DNA of 64,000 bases from Peromyscus leucopus (taxonomy: Eukaryota; Chordata; Mammalia; Rodentia; Cricetidae), in NCBI RefSeq assembly GCF_004664715.2, contig NC_051068.1, forward strand, positions 15,813,798-15,877,797, read 5' to 3'. This document shows positions 33,726 through 45,769 of the stretch, piece by piece. Every line of letters begins with the position of its first letter. Positions within the stretch are counted from its first letter, which is position 1. The notes under the pieces were generated by a model. It worked only from the letters and a program-made list of their open reading frames with translations. It did no database searches and was not told the origin of the DNA. Position numbers and translations under genes: made by a program.

Positions 33726-34584
33726 CAGCAAAGAGAATGGTGATAAGGTAAAGTCCAAAGGCAGGCTACTGGAGAATTTCCTTTTCCTGTTGCAAGGTCT
33801 TTCTCTTCTGTTTGAGCCTCACATTTATTGGACAAGGCTTATCCACATTATACAGTGGATAATTTAAATACCAATTAAAATATTAAAATTCTACCTAAAA
33901 GAACCACTGAAGCAACACTCAGATTCCTGTCAGACCATTAACAAAATTATCTGCGCCAGCATTCATTCATGTGGCAAGGTCTCTATAGGCTGTTTATTGT
34001 CTATTATTCTGCTTGGTAATGTCTGAAGGAAAAAATGAAGCTGGATACTGCTAGTTTTGTGTATGTACCTGGCATGGACTCTGATTTCAGGGATATCTGA
34101 ATTCTGAGCTCTGCTACAGTAGACTAGTATCTCTGTGACATTGAACAAGCTATCTGAAGTGTATGTTTTCACTTTTTCATTTGTATTTTAGGAATAATGG
34201 TACCTGCTTATAAAATCATGAGGATTAAATACATGCATAATGTTTAGATCAGTGTGGGGCACACAGGAGAAGATTTTACAACTTTACTTCTATGATAAAA
34301 ATGCCAGCATCAGAGGGGTATGTTTTAATAGCAGAAACACACACATGTGTAACTGTTTGTATGCATGTCTCTCTGTCTGTATGTTTTAAAGAAACAAATG
34401 TGAGAAGTAATTGATATTCTACTGAAGAGTTGAGGGAGCCAGACAAATTCCACGAAGCAGAAACTACTCTCTGGTGTAGAGAAATAAGGAGATATTAAAT
34501 ATTTTGAAGTTGTTTTTCAGAAGTATAATTTCCCCCCTCCCCTCTCTTTCTCTGAAATTTTATTATTGAAGAAAAACTGTGTAT
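33726..34584. other. No recognised feature
   Basis: Apparently unique sequence. Confidence 0.35.
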
Positions 34585-34745
34585 TAATTACTAATAACTT
34601 TTCTATTGTTGTGATAAAACAACTTAGGGAAGAAAGAGTTTGTTCTTATGGTTCTGGAAGGGTAAGAATCCACCGTGGCGGGAGACACCGCAGCAGCAGG
34701 CAGTGGGGTGGCTGGGGCAAGTGAAGCAGAGAGAAGAAAACTGGA
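34585..34745 (+). repeat. Dispersed rodent repeat fragment
   Basis: 'aacttttctattgttgtgat' and 'agtttgttcttatggttctg' are wording of a common rodent repeat whose family I do not name here. It is truncated. Confidence 0.5.
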
Positions 34746-34927
34746 AGTAGTCAGGGCCAGCCCTACACACCAGTATAGCTTCATATACGTCCCCAATGTT
34801 TAGGTTTTGTTGACTAGGTGTCCACGAAGTCATTAAATGTGGTCCTCGAGTCACTGAACTCTTTTTCTATGAACTGAAATCTGCATAAAAGGAAAACACT
34901 ACAAATTGCTTGACTAGGGGGAAAAAT

Positions 34928-35038
34928 CTGAGAAACCATGCTGGGCATGGAGGCACAAGCCTGTAATCCCAGCGCTGGAAAGGCTGAGGCAGGAGCACTG
35001 TGTGAAAGCAAGGCTATCCTGTTTACACAGTTAAGTTT
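34928..35038 (+). repeat. B1 SINE, partial
   Basis: 'tgctgggcatggaggcacaa', 'gcctgtaatcccagcgctgg' and 'ggctgaggcaggagcact'. Confidence 0.8.
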
Positions 35039-35254
35039 TAGGGCAGAGGACTAGAGTGTGATTCTGGCTTCATAAACAATCTGCCAGCAGTTTCTACTTA
35101 TTTATCCTGAGCAATGTACTGATTAAACACTGTTCCCGACTAATTGGAGTGCAGCTCAGCACATCCCAGTGACGGATGGGGATTTTAAAGAACAAATTTT
35201 ACCCTCCTATAGATTTGACTTCTAGGGAATTTTAAAATGTTAAAGATTTATCTT

Positions 35255-35452
35255 TTAAAAGTCCTCATTAGTGTGTGAGTGCACCACTTGCAGGGAAGTA
35301 CTCAGAGGGTCAGAAGAATGCATCGGACCCCATGGAGCTAGAATCACAGGCAGTTGTGAGCCAAGCTACCAGCATGGGTGCTGGAATTTGAACTTGGGTC
35401 CTCAGAAAGAACAGCAAGTGCTCTTAACCATTGAGCTATCTCTCCAGCCCCA
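35255..35452 (-). repeat. B3-type SINE, reverse orientation
   Basis: 'cagagggtcagaagaatgca' and 'cattgagctatctctccagc'. Confidence 0.9.
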
Positions 35453-35610
35453 ACTTCTAGGAAATTTAATCAATTGTTTCCCCAATATATAATGGGCTTT
35501 TCATCTTTTAATTGGCATCTTAGTGCCCAATTCAGTAATACCTATGCTAATGAAATATCAGTAAAAATATAGAATTAACATTTTTGTTTTTTACATTTTA
35601 ATATAATGTT

Positions 35611-35874
35611 TGTGTGGTGATATATTTCTTGCCTGGGGACCAGAGGACAAAGCCAGCCACTATATTAAACATAGATGTCAGGCAGTGGTGGCACACACCT
35701 TTATTCCCAGCTCTAGGAAAGAAGGAAGATGGCAGGGCACACAAAGGGATATAAGGCATGAGTAAACAGGAAGCTGCTCTCTTGAGGCTGAGGATTTCAT
35801 AGAGGTAAGAATGTGGCCTCTGTGTGTTTACTTGGGACCAAGGGGCTGAGGACACAGGAAAACTTCCAACTACA
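35611..35874 (+). mobile_element. LTR-like element with short B1 insert
   Basis: Begins TGTGTGGTGATATATTTC and ends '..aacttccaactaca'. It is the same family as the reverse copy at 28478. An embedded B1 piece ('gtcaggcagtggtggcacac') is about 90 bp shorter than in that copy. I found no clean target-site duplication. Confidence 0.6.
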
Positions 35875-35954
35875 CCTGTAAGTCTCGGGATCACTGCAGA
35901 AGAGAGAAATAAAGTAGGAGCTGGAAGATATGGAGAAGGGCTGCGAAATGCTAT

Positions 35955-36350
35955 TGTGCTGGTTAATTTTTGTCAAGTTGATACAAACTAGAGTCACATG
36001 GGATGAGAGAACGTAACTGAGAAAATACTTCCATCAGATAGACCAATAGGCATATATGTGTGCATTTTCTGGATTGTTGATTGATGTGGGAGGGCCCAGT
36101 CCTCTGTTGGTGTCATTCCTGGGAAGAGGGGCCTGGAACACACAGGAAAGGTAGTTGAACATGAGCCTGAGAGCAAATAGGAAGCAGATTAGCTCCATGG
36201 TTTCTGCTTCTGCTCCTGTTTGAGTTCCTACTTTGACTTCTCTGAATGATCAACTGTGATCAAGACAAGTATGCCAAATAAATTCTTTCCTCCCCAAGTT
36301 GTTTTTGGCCAGGGCTTCATCACAGAAATAGAAAGAGAAGTAGAACAGCT
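35955..36350 (+). repeat. Dispersed rodent repeat
   Basis: 'tgctggttaatttttgtcaa', 'gatgtgggagggcccagtcc' and 'ataaattctttcctccccaa' are hallmarks of a common rodent dispersed repeat. I do not assign the family name with confidence. Confidence 0.6.
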
Positions 36351-36369
36351 GTCTTCTGGGGATGGTACA

Positions 36370-36740
36370 ACCAATATAGTCATGATTCCGCAGCAGCTGT
36401 GGCTGTCTGCAAGGGGCCTGCATAAGACTGTGCATGTCAAGCATGGTCAGGCCCTGCCCCTGCTCTCACTGCTGAACTACTGGTTAATGATGAACTCTGG
36501 AGGAGGAGCAGTCATTGACTTCAGTTGTGTGCCCACTGCTGAACCCACTAGGCTCCAGTGGATAGTTTTAAACTCAGTGGTCCTGGCTAAACTCAGTGGG
36601 CCTCAAAACAAAAGGAAAAGATGGGGATATGGGACTGAAATGTGTGGAGAAACCAGGACAGGAAGAAGATCAGAATGGCGGGGAGCAGCAGTCATCTAGT
36701 CATACATATGAAATTGTGAAAGAACACATTATATAAAGGT
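36370..36740 (+). mobile_element. L1 3'-UTR fragment
   Basis: 'ctactggttaatgatgaact', 'ctggaggaggagcagtcat' and 'aaactcagtgggcctcaaaa' match rodent L1 (Lx-type) 3' UTR text as I know it. It ends 'catatgaaattgtgaaagaa'. The 147-codon frame at 36256-36699 runs through two repeats and is not a gene. Confidence 0.75.
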
Positions 36741-37334
36741 TGTTTTTAAAGAGGACTTACCATTAAAAACTAGAATGTAGGCTAAAGAAACACCTCTGCG
36801 GAAGTAGGGGTGAGGGTGGGGACAGGGTGCATAAGCTTTCCTTTGGGATGTCAAGATAAAACTCAACACTGAGATAGATGCTCAAAGCGATTTTAAAGAA
36901 ACAAAAATGGCCTGGCATTATTTTAGGAAGAGTGGTAAAGAGATATGGCCGGCCACAAAAATATAGGCAAAAAACTCAAAGCCCTACTGATTGGTATACT
37001 GAAGAAAATGAATAAATACAGGTTTTCAAGTCCTGGTCTGTATGGAGAGGTTTGGTACCGTAACACGTTAGCACACACAGAAGACTCGGTACATGTCGTC
37101 TTTGCCTCTCTGCTTCAGGACATTGTCTGAAAGCCTGATGACTTGTGGGGTTTTCCTCAGTGACAATGATTTTTAGCTCTAGCACCGAAGTCTCCCTTAA
37201 ACTCAAACCATCCCAGCACAGTCCTCAGCTCACACGTTCTTCTCATCCCCCCTGAGCAGTAAGGAATCAATTTGCTATCTGCTTGTCATCCAGGGCCACA
37301 GAGGATCCAGGCATCACACTTCGATTTGAAAGAT
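36741..37334. other. No recognised feature
   Basis: Apparently unique sequence. Confidence 0.35.
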
Positions 37335-37336
37335 GC

Positions 37337-37391
<55 letters not shown>
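37335..37391. repeat. (CA)n microsatellite
   Basis: Uninterrupted CA run of about 27 units. Confidence 0.97.
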
Positions 37392-37394
<3 letters not shown>

Positions 37395-40300
37395 ACTTCT
37401 CACTGATAAACTGTTGCAAAAGCCAGATATTCAGCCTAAGCCCTTGAACAAATAGCTGCTCTTCCTGTTTCCCGGACAGAAGTCTCTTTGAACTGGTCCT
37501 TCATAATTCCCGACATCCAACTCCTCCTACTCGCAATCTTGGGGGGAATCTGTGATTCACTTTTCCTTCTTCCTCTCATTTTCTCCCTTCATGGCCTTCC
37601 CAAACTAGCTACAGTCTTAACTCATCATTTTGTTTTCTTTTAGTCAAGTGCCTCTCTAACAACATTTTTCTTATAAATTAATATTTAGAGTCACTGTAAA
37701 GAAGGAAATGCTTATAATTATGACAGAAGTAAAAGAAATCATAGGATCTTTAGACTTCATGATCCAGGGCTCTCTCTAATCTCCAGACCAATCTTTATGA
37801 TCTATAGTCATAAATGACGGTTGTATACTCTCCTTTATTCTGTCTATTCAGGAAGGCTGAAGGTTACTTATAAAATGTGACTAGTACAACAGACCACAAA
37901 CCAAGGCAATCATCAAATGGAGACCAAGGGTAGACAAAATAATAAACTGAGGTAAAAAATTACAAGTGTCCCCCTTGGGATCTGAGCAGTAGCTGTAGTT
38001 ACAAGCCACCAAAACAGTGACGGCAGGAAGCACACTGACTTACAAAACTCAAAATACCCACAAGATTACAAAAGAAATGAGTTGCTCAAGTAGTGGTATA
38101 TAGCTATTTGTGTCATCGATGAATTTCTCCAGGTACCTGGTATGAGAACCCAGTTGATGAACAGGCGGCAGCAGCCGCCCCCAGATGGACACACAGTCAT
38201 GAGATCCTCAAGCCACTTTTTACAGTTCCTGTACTTAAGGCTGCGTGACTGCACTGCAGGTCTCTGACAGTAACCAGAAGGCCACAGAAGCAGCAAAGAG
38301 TGCATTTTCAGAGAGCTCCTAAAGCCTAAAGGGAAAACCTAGATCTTGAAAAGGGGGGCATCCCGTTCAGGAAATCCTCCATCAGCATCCCTTCTTTCAA
38401 CTGAGCATTTAAGTTTAGCAAAGCAGAGCTGTGCTGTCAACTTACAGCACATTCATTTGCTCCGGTAGACAAACTACAGATAGAGTAATGTTTTGTAAAA
38501 TTAAAGGAAACTGAAAATATTTGTGGATTTATCCAAGGTATTTTTTCCTTAGAAAACTAGCAATTACTAGAAAAACTCTACCTAATGCAGTCATTTTAAC
38601 CAGAGAAAAACAGACACCCCCAAAAAACCTCAAACTGTGTCAGCTGAAGCAAGGAAAGTGCAATGACAAGATGTTGCAATGTCTTTGGAAGGCTGTTTGG
38701 TTGGGTCGGCTGCGCAGTGCTGGAAGTTGGTTAAGTGCTGGAGGCAGCCCTAACCCTAACAGTTTTACAGGTATTGTTGCAACTTGGTTTAACTCCACTG
38801 AAACTGTTGTTCACAATTCATAGTTCCTTCTCCAAGCAAACATACATAAACCAAGGTCCCTGGGCCTGCTTTCATGTTTTGTGTTTGTTTTAATAAATCA
38901 TAGGAAGCCACGGCCAGTGGGTCCAAAATCAGTATCCAGTTATTAAAGGACAATTTAACCTCAGGAAGAAATGAGCTGCGAATATATTTATGTTTTCCTG
39001 TTTCATTGCCTTTCGAGAGATCATTTTCATGAATTCTAAGTCTACGGTGGCTTTGAATTTCAGCTAGGTGTTTGTACAAATAATCCAAAAAGATGAAACT
39101 GAGTTCATATCACATAGCTCACTGCAGATATCTGAGGACTTTTCAGGGTGTCGTATGACAAGGCTTTTCTTGGGAAGATGCAGCAACACCGCACATCTAC
39201 TCACCCCAGATAGGGAGGCCACTACAGGCCACAGTACCATGGAAGTCCAATCTGGTGAAGCAGTGAGTTGTACTGGGGTTACTTACAGGAATATGGATGA
39301 AAGAATACTTACAGAAGCAGAAATAACTCAAAGTCAGCTGCATCACCAAAGCCCACCCCAGTATGTTATACAAACATAATGGGCTGTAATAACCCTGTCT
39401 CAAACAAGGTAGAAAGGCAAGGACACACCTGAGATGTCCATGTGAGCCACCTCACCCTCCAGAAATGGAAAACAGGAAGTCTTGTTCTGTAAGTAGTTTT
39501 CTCTGACATTGTCCTGGAAGAGGTGTCTGGCTGATTACAGCCACATCACGTTCACACATGGCACCTTCTCTCTGGCCGTTAGGGATGGGGCTCTGTACAT
39601 GTGACATGGAGGATTTGAGAACTCACATCTAGAGGTCAGAGGACAGCTCTCCAGTGTGATGAAACTGAGAAGTGAAAGACTTGTATGACTTTAAGACACT
39701 GAGGAAAGAAGATGAAGAAGATGACAGAAGATGAAAATATTCTCCCATGCTCAAGAATTGGTAGGATTAATAGAGTAAAAATGAACAGCCTATAAGATAC
39801 AATTTTGATTCTACCCTTTTTCAGCCTGATAAAGTTTGTAAAGCTTCTGATATTACTAGGAAAACAGTCTCACAGAAAACTTCCTGATCCTTTGGTTTTT
39901 ACACTCTTCTCCCTCTCTTCTGCAATGTTCCCTGAGCCTTACCCATAAAGCCTCCACAGGACTGCCCACATGTTAGCTGAACTAGGATAACACCCATGTA
40001 CACGAGAAACTGAGTGGGGAAAAGTCCCTGAGGGCCGAACTCTAAACAAAGAAACACAGGCAACTGAGGAAAGCTGGGAGGGGTAATCGTGGGCATCCCC
40101 AGGGAAGAACACACCAATTGGTTGTCCTGTACCAAACAGTCATTTCTGAAAACAAACATACAAGTAACATTATCCTGATTTAACAGTTAATATTTAAAAT
40201 ATATACATATAAACAAAAATATTTGAGAGCTGGTAGTAATATTTTTGTATTTTATTTTATTAATTTTATACAAAAGTACTGTTTTCATCATTTCCTCCCC

Positions 40301-40551
40301 ACCATCTCCCCCTCTAGGACACACACACAAAGTTGGATGGATTGCTATTTACATAATAACTTAAATTCTAATTGTGTTGAAGATTCTGTTACTTATGACT
40401 CAAAAAAGCTAATTTCCCTATCTCTAAAATTAGGTTAAAAACTTACCAAATGAAATGTTCTATGCAAAGTGCTTAACAATGGACCTCACACTTCAGAAAA
40501 GGTCTAATCACTGGAAGAACTATATGCCAGTCCATGGTGTGACTGAGTGCA
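37392..40551. other. Apparently unique, SINE-poor stretch
   Basis: Over 3 kb with no SINE, LTR or L1 that I can name and no ORF above 103 codons. A 13-bp telomere-like CCCTAACCCTAAC at 38751 is trivial. Old or regulatory sequence cannot be excluded. Confidence 0.4.
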
Positions 40552-40597
<46 letters not shown>

Positions 40598-40650
40598 TTG
40601 CTGCTGCTGCTGCTGCTGATGGTGATGGTGATGATGATGATGAAGTTGGT
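40552..40650. repeat. Compound (GAT)n(GCT)n triplet array
   Basis: About 15 GAT/ATG units are followed by about 7 TGC/CTG units and an imperfect GATGGT/GAT tail. The reverse frames give poly-Ile/Ser and poly-His/Gln peptides, which are artefacts. Confidence 0.95.
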
Positions 40651-42085
40651 GATGTTTTTGATGATGATAATTTTGATAATAATTCTGATAATCATGATGA
40701 CAATGACCATCATGATCTAACAATTCGAGGCTCACCTTCTGAGAACATCTCTGAATTATCTGAGGATTTCAAAGCCCTGTTTATTCAGCAGCATTTCCTG
40801 CTGCTGGAAACAGTAGCTGGACCCTCCCTGCTGTTGGAGACACTGGCTCTCCAATCCCTGTTGGTGGTGAAAGTGGCTTTATCAGAAGGGTCAGGTTTCT
40901 CTCCCTGGAAACAGAACATTAAGAACTCTTTGTGTTTATATCTCTGCAGCCATGTGCTCCTTGTTCAACCTCTGAGCTGTCTGCTTTGTAATTTCAGATT
41001 CCCGGGCTGTATCAATTCCATTTACCTTTATGCTTGTGTGATCACCATGCACTGACTTTCAAAGGGATAAAAAGTATCTGGCAAAAGTGTTATCGATGAG
41101 TATCTCAGGGTAAATTCTGTGAAATAATTAGTGGTGATCTTTCAAAAACTATTAAATTACACCTACTTGATGAAGTTGTAAGGAGGCTGGAGATACTAAC
41201 AAAACAAATAAGTACTCGTGTTAACTATTTGAAACTTTGAGCTCAGAGACTGGAAATACTTCCCTTATGAACTCATTCAAGCATAAAATATAAGATTGTC
41301 TTCAGTTAGGAATACCAAGATATTACTTTTGCTTCAGTTAAGAATACCAAAATATTACTTTTGCAAACAGTGTTGTCAGAGCTACTAAACTAAGTATGAA
41401 ACTTGAAGGAATTACAGATAAATACAGTTTGAGAAATCCATTCATGTGATGGGAGTTCAGAAGAAAAGACTAATAAAGTGGTTCCAGTGGCTCTGCCACA
41501 TAACTGCACATCCTGAGTAACTGAGGGAGAGGAGGAGACTGCTGGACGGCATCCTCCAAAGACTATGGAGAATCATGAAACAGACACACTGGAGTCAAAG
41601 CAATCAAGTTATTGGATGACATTTAATATAACAGTAAAGAATATGCAATATACAGCATAAAATATAGCAAGTGAAACTATTTGTAGCAAATATGATAAAA
41701 TAGAAGAACAGAAGGAATGTCATATAATAAGGTTTTCTAAACTATGGGTAAGTGTGAGGTAGAAGAAAACCCTCAAATAAAATGAGTTGGAACCTGAGAA
41801 GTTCTTACTCATGGCTCAAATTCATACTCTAAAAATATCACTTTGGGTTTCTCTATTGGTTGATGGTGGCATGTTCAATATCATTTAAAGGAATTCTCAT
41901 TTCTGGACAAAACCAGAAGATTCAAACAAATTCTGTTAAATGTTGTAAGTGGTTTCCAAAACTAGTTTTCAGTAGAATAATATAGAAAGTGAAGGATGTA
42001 GCCCAATGGAGTTCTGGAGACTCATGTCTCCAGTTACTGAGAAAATCATGGGCAGAAAGATAGCTTGGCCGATCCAGATGCTGAC
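40651..42085. other. No recognised feature; possible 3' UTR side of the RhoGAP gene
   Basis: Contains a near-duplicate of about 30 bp ('aggaataccaagatattact' at 41308 and 'aagaataccaaaatattact' at 41340). The part next to 42086 would be 3' untranslated sequence of the reverse-strand gene. I found no nearby reverse-strand AATAAA in the first several hundred bases. Confidence 0.35.
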
Positions 42086-42171
42086 TCAATCATCATCCTC
42101 CAGTTTTTGGTTCTGTAGAACACTATGACCTTCGATGGTACTGGATTCAGAAGTTGTTCCATTGCTCACTG
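42086..42171 (-). CDS. Putative last exon: C-terminal tail
   Basis: The acceptor is 'gtttcatttag'. With the spare base of exon 8 it starts Thr, then VSNGTTSESSTIEGHSVLQN and QKLEDDD, and a TGA stop. Support is the exact phase fit to exon 8 and the similar Ser/Thr/acidic composition. Just past the stop, another frame stays open for about 40 codons with sensible text (LSQHLDRPSYLSAHDFLSNW), so the true end may have been longer and lost by an indel. This is the least certain exon because the intron (6 kb) holds a second RhoGAP copy. Confidence 0.55.
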
Positions 42172-43685
42172 CTAAATGAAACATAAAATGTCATCTTGAT
42201 ACAAAGATTGTTAGATTATAGAGTCACATCAATTCAAATAAAATTAGTTTTTCTGTGTATTTCCTCAAATCAATGAGACAAATACCATCAAGCCAAGAAA
42301 ATCAACTATGAATCTCATCTCAACTCTACACAGTGAATTACTTGTGTTAACAATCTACCTGATTTTGAATGGCTGTAACTGTTGATTGTGGTAAATTTTA
42401 GCCTCTTGATCATTCTTCACATATCTATTGTAGTGATTCTGTGTCATTTAATATTTACACCAATGCTAAGTATTTGATAAGATTGATCTCTGTTATGAAA
42501 TCAAGCCAAGAATATTGTTTATGCACAAGGATAGCACAGTTCATAGACAGCAGTCCTGAGGGATTTATCTTCCAGAATGTTTGATGAATTTTAAATCAAG
42601 TTATTGTAAATGATGTTTTCAAAACTAAACTAGCTTAACATGCACATATCCACTTTTCTCACTAAATAGCCAAGAATAGTTAGGTTTAACTAGTTCAGGA
42701 AATACTACCATGAACTTTCATATTCATGGTTCAGTAAAGGTTAACTCATTTCAATGTTTCCTGATCTATAAAAGGTCAAGCATGAGTTGAAGCACTAAGG
42801 ATAGAAAAATGAGAAAAATGGAAAAATCTCACATCTCCTGTACCTTTAATGGGCTATGAGTGCACAGGACTGCCTTAGTAGTCACTGGTCTTCACTTTCT
42901 CCCCCATTGTGTGGTCTCAACTTTCTGGCATTGAGAGCAAGTCACACTTGGCAATCTCTGAGGTCAAAGAGGGATCAAGGGGTACGTTTACATGATGTTA
43001 CTATCGTTGCCTACACTCAGGCATTATCTTTCCCCTTGATATCTAGGGCCAATGCTCCAGAGTCTACTGAGTGGTGAACTCAGAACAAGGCTCAGTTAAA
43101 ATAAACCAATAGTATTTGCCCTAGAGCTATTGCTTATAGACAGCTCCATGGCAAGTTCAATGTGGTAGACTCTTCATGAGTAGGTTAGGCTAATTCTTGA
43201 TTATCTGACACAGGATTAGGTTGGCAATGTTTGATAAATGTGAAAGTACTTATTTTTTGGTAGAGATGGAAACAATTTCATGTCTGTACTTGGCAACGTC
43301 CAACTCTCTGTGAACCTATTACAGGTCATTGGTGGACTATCCACTGTGTTATAATTGAAGGATATATTTGTAAATCACTTTTCCCTCTATTGCTACTTGT
43401 TTTGTTTTTCCTCACATGGTGTGGTCAGAGGTGAAATCAGTGGAGTCCTTTGCAATGGCAAACCAAAGCGCACCTAACATATGGGGAAGTTAACTTCTAA
43501 CAGAAAACTCTTCAACTGTGTCTTTGTGATAAATCCTTCAGCTTGTCAGACTTTTATCTACCAGGCCTCTTATCCTTAGGTCATTGTGTGAAAGAAACTA
43601 TCATCATCAGTTTATCTCAGGGAAGGAAAGTACTTATGCATCTCTAGAGGGATGCTGAGTGGGGAGGATGCTAAACTTTCTTTAC
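42172..43685. other. Intron or intergenic, nothing recognised
   Basis: I searched by eye for copies of exons 6-8 on the reverse strand and saw none. No named repeat was recognised. Confidence 0.4.
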
Positions 43686-43844
43686 CTTTAAGACAGATGC
43701 AACAACAAGGACAGATTCCTCAGTCAAGTTGACTTCCTCCCCATTATCAAGCTTTTCTTTAAGGGTTTGGAAGGATTTGTTGGCTATTGTTCTGAAGATC
43801 TTCTCCGTATGTAGTCCCTTTTCCTCAATAATAGAGAGCATGCC
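43686..43844 (-). pseudogene. Second copy of RhoGAP arginine-finger exon
   Basis: 159 nt, 53 codons, phase 0 to 0. The acceptor is 'ctcacacag' and the donor GTAAAGAAAG. It reads GMLSIIEEKGLHTEKIFRTI, then ANKSFQTLKEKLDNGEEVNL and TEESVLVVASVLK. The frame is intact and the catalytic Arg is kept, though the usual Gly before 'IFR' is Lys. It follows the degraded copy at 45205 in the correct order. I could not find matching copies of the later RhoGAP exons downstream, so it is an orphan fragment of a partial duplication. Confidence 0.85.
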
Positions 43845-45204
43845 CTGTGTGAGGTAAAGAAAAGCTTCTGTTATTATAGATCCACGCTTTTGAAGCACCA
43901 GTGTGTCTCTTACTGAGAACCAGAGCAAGGGCAGGTGTGGGTGCAGAGCTACACCTGGGAGGAAGGAAGATTTTGAATTTTTTCTTTCATTTTTTGTTTC
44001 TTTTTATAGCTTCTAGATATATCTTCTCCCCTAATTACTTTTCCTAATTTGAAACAGTGGAATTTGTTGGAATCAGTTATTCCTCGGCACTGACTCACAC
44101 TTCTGTCCCCAAGCGTTTTGGTGAATGGTCCCCTCTTACTCTTGCCTTCTCTTCTATGAACATCTTTCCCATGCCTGCCTTTCTCAGTTACTATTGGTAT
44201 ATTTCCCTTCCAGTGTCCCAGCCGTTATTATTACTTCCTGTCTGTCCTGGGCCCTGTAATGAGTTTTAAAATCTGTGTTTTTAAGAAAGCTTTATCTTGT
44301 TATACTTCCTTTGACAGAGACTTTCATTTCCTTTGTCTGTGACTCTTCTTTTTCAACTATTAATGTCATAAGGTGCTGTCACAGCCAAGGACCCAAGGGA
44401 ATATCAATTTGTCTTCCATGTTTTCAGTATGTACAAATAACTACCATACATAACCTTTACTGAATATTTTCTCTATTTTCAAATTTGGGATGATCATAAT
44501 CATGGTTACCAGAAAATTTTGTAAAATACACAAGACATGGACAGTAATTATCGTGTCTCTGACACGACAAACTTGTTCATATGCAGCATAAATTCCTGAA
44601 ACTGAGTATAGAGCTAAAATGGATGCCGCATACTTAATGTTTATTTTCAATGGCAATTTAGTAACATTTAAAATAGCTCGTGTCATATTGGGTGGCTTGT
44701 AAATACATTCTACTAGAATGAAAGGGTTAATATATAGCACAGAACAATGCTTATACATAATTCCTTTACAATACAAAAGAAAACACCCTAAATATTTTGA
44801 ATTATAAAATGGAATAATCTCAGTGGCAATGATACTAAGGAAGACCCCAGAGTAAAACAGAGTCATGAAAGAAGCTGGAAGAGTTGAGGTTTGGGGACTC
44901 AGAGGGTCTCACCCATAAACCTATTTCCTCCAATAAGCTGGTGGGTTTGGGTCTTTATGGAAAATAATGGAAGACGTAGAAACACTGTAGGTTTTTGTTT
45001 TGTTTTGTTTTGTTTTTTCAGTTTTCTTGAATTACATGGCTCTAACTTCAGCAGGATTGATTTCTTTGAGGCAGTATTTTAAAAGGATCTCACTCTCATG
45101 GACAAGTTATCTAAACATTCATTAGTCTTACAATTCACCGAAGACAGAGGTTCCCAGAAATTATGTTGAACAGGAGAGCTGTAGACACCCAGAGTGAAAC
45201 TCAC
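43845..45204. other. Sequence between the two duplicate exons
   Basis: AT-rich. It contains a 141-codon reverse open frame (44441-44866) with hydrophobic stretches but no family that I recognise. Composition and length fit chance. A short TTTTG run lies near 44997-45016. Confidence 0.35.
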
Positions 45205-45497
45205 CAGTACTGGAGTAGGCAGATTGCCATCCTCACACACACTCAGGAGAGACATCCCGAAGAGGTGTCTCTTGATGGGTGGTGATGGGTGTCAGGATTT
45301 ACAATGAGTTGTTCCTCACTTGTTGGCGATTGGGTGTCAGAATTTCCAATAAGTTCCTTGTTTGGTGCTGGCGGGGTGTCAGCATTTCCAGTGGGGTGTT
45401 CCTCATTTGGCGCTGGTGGAATTAAGCACATGTTGTCTTGGCTGAGCCCCATGTAATCATTGATTTATTAAAGACATTTTGACATGTTCCTCAGAAT
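45205..45497 (-). pseudogene. Second copy of RhoGAP entry exon, degraded
   Basis: Bounded on the reverse strand by a strong acceptor (tttcttttttttag) and donor GTGAGTTTC. It begins like exon 4 (ATTCTGAGGA against ATACAGAGGA) and ends IKRHLFGMSLLSVCEDGNLP then TPVL, the RhoGAP entry motif. Between these it is disrupted. There is a TGA upstream in the RhoGAP frame, and an in-exon tandem repeat of 45, 42 and about 45 bp (starts 45287, 45332, 45374) encodes PPAPNEEHPTGNADT-like units in a different frame. At 293 nt it is much longer than the 179-nt sister. Confidence 0.8.
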
Positions 45498-45769
45498 CTA
45501 AAAAAAAGAAATCACTGTATGTTATAATTGGACTCACTTAACCCTTCCATAGCTTTTCATTTTATAGCTTACATACCTTCTGCATCACCATAATACATAG
45601 ACAAGAACCAATAATATAACATTTATAATAATAAGACTGCATCCCGAGGGACGATATCTAGTTGTATATGGCCCATACTTGTAGGTATAATCAGTAGTTT
45701 CTGGTGTTTGTCTTGAAAGCTATGCATATAGATCATATTGATCAGCAATCAGAATCAAGCAGTGATGTA

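Noticed and set aside
36256..36699. 147-codon forward ORF
   Set aside because: It runs through a dispersed repeat and an L1 3' UTR fragment.
38751..38763. Telomere-like CCCTAACCCTAAC
   Set aside because: Only two units, which is expected by chance.
44441..44866. 141-codon reverse ORF with hydrophobic stretches, considered as a receptor or membrane-protein exon
   Set aside because: I could not match it to any receptor family motif, and the base composition is AT-rich, which favours long chance frames with hydrophobic residues.
45243..45452. Stand-alone 69-residue repeat protein
   Set aside because: It is the tandem repeat inside the degraded duplicate RhoGAP exon, read in one frame. The exon borders and the RhoGAP motif in the other frame explain it better.
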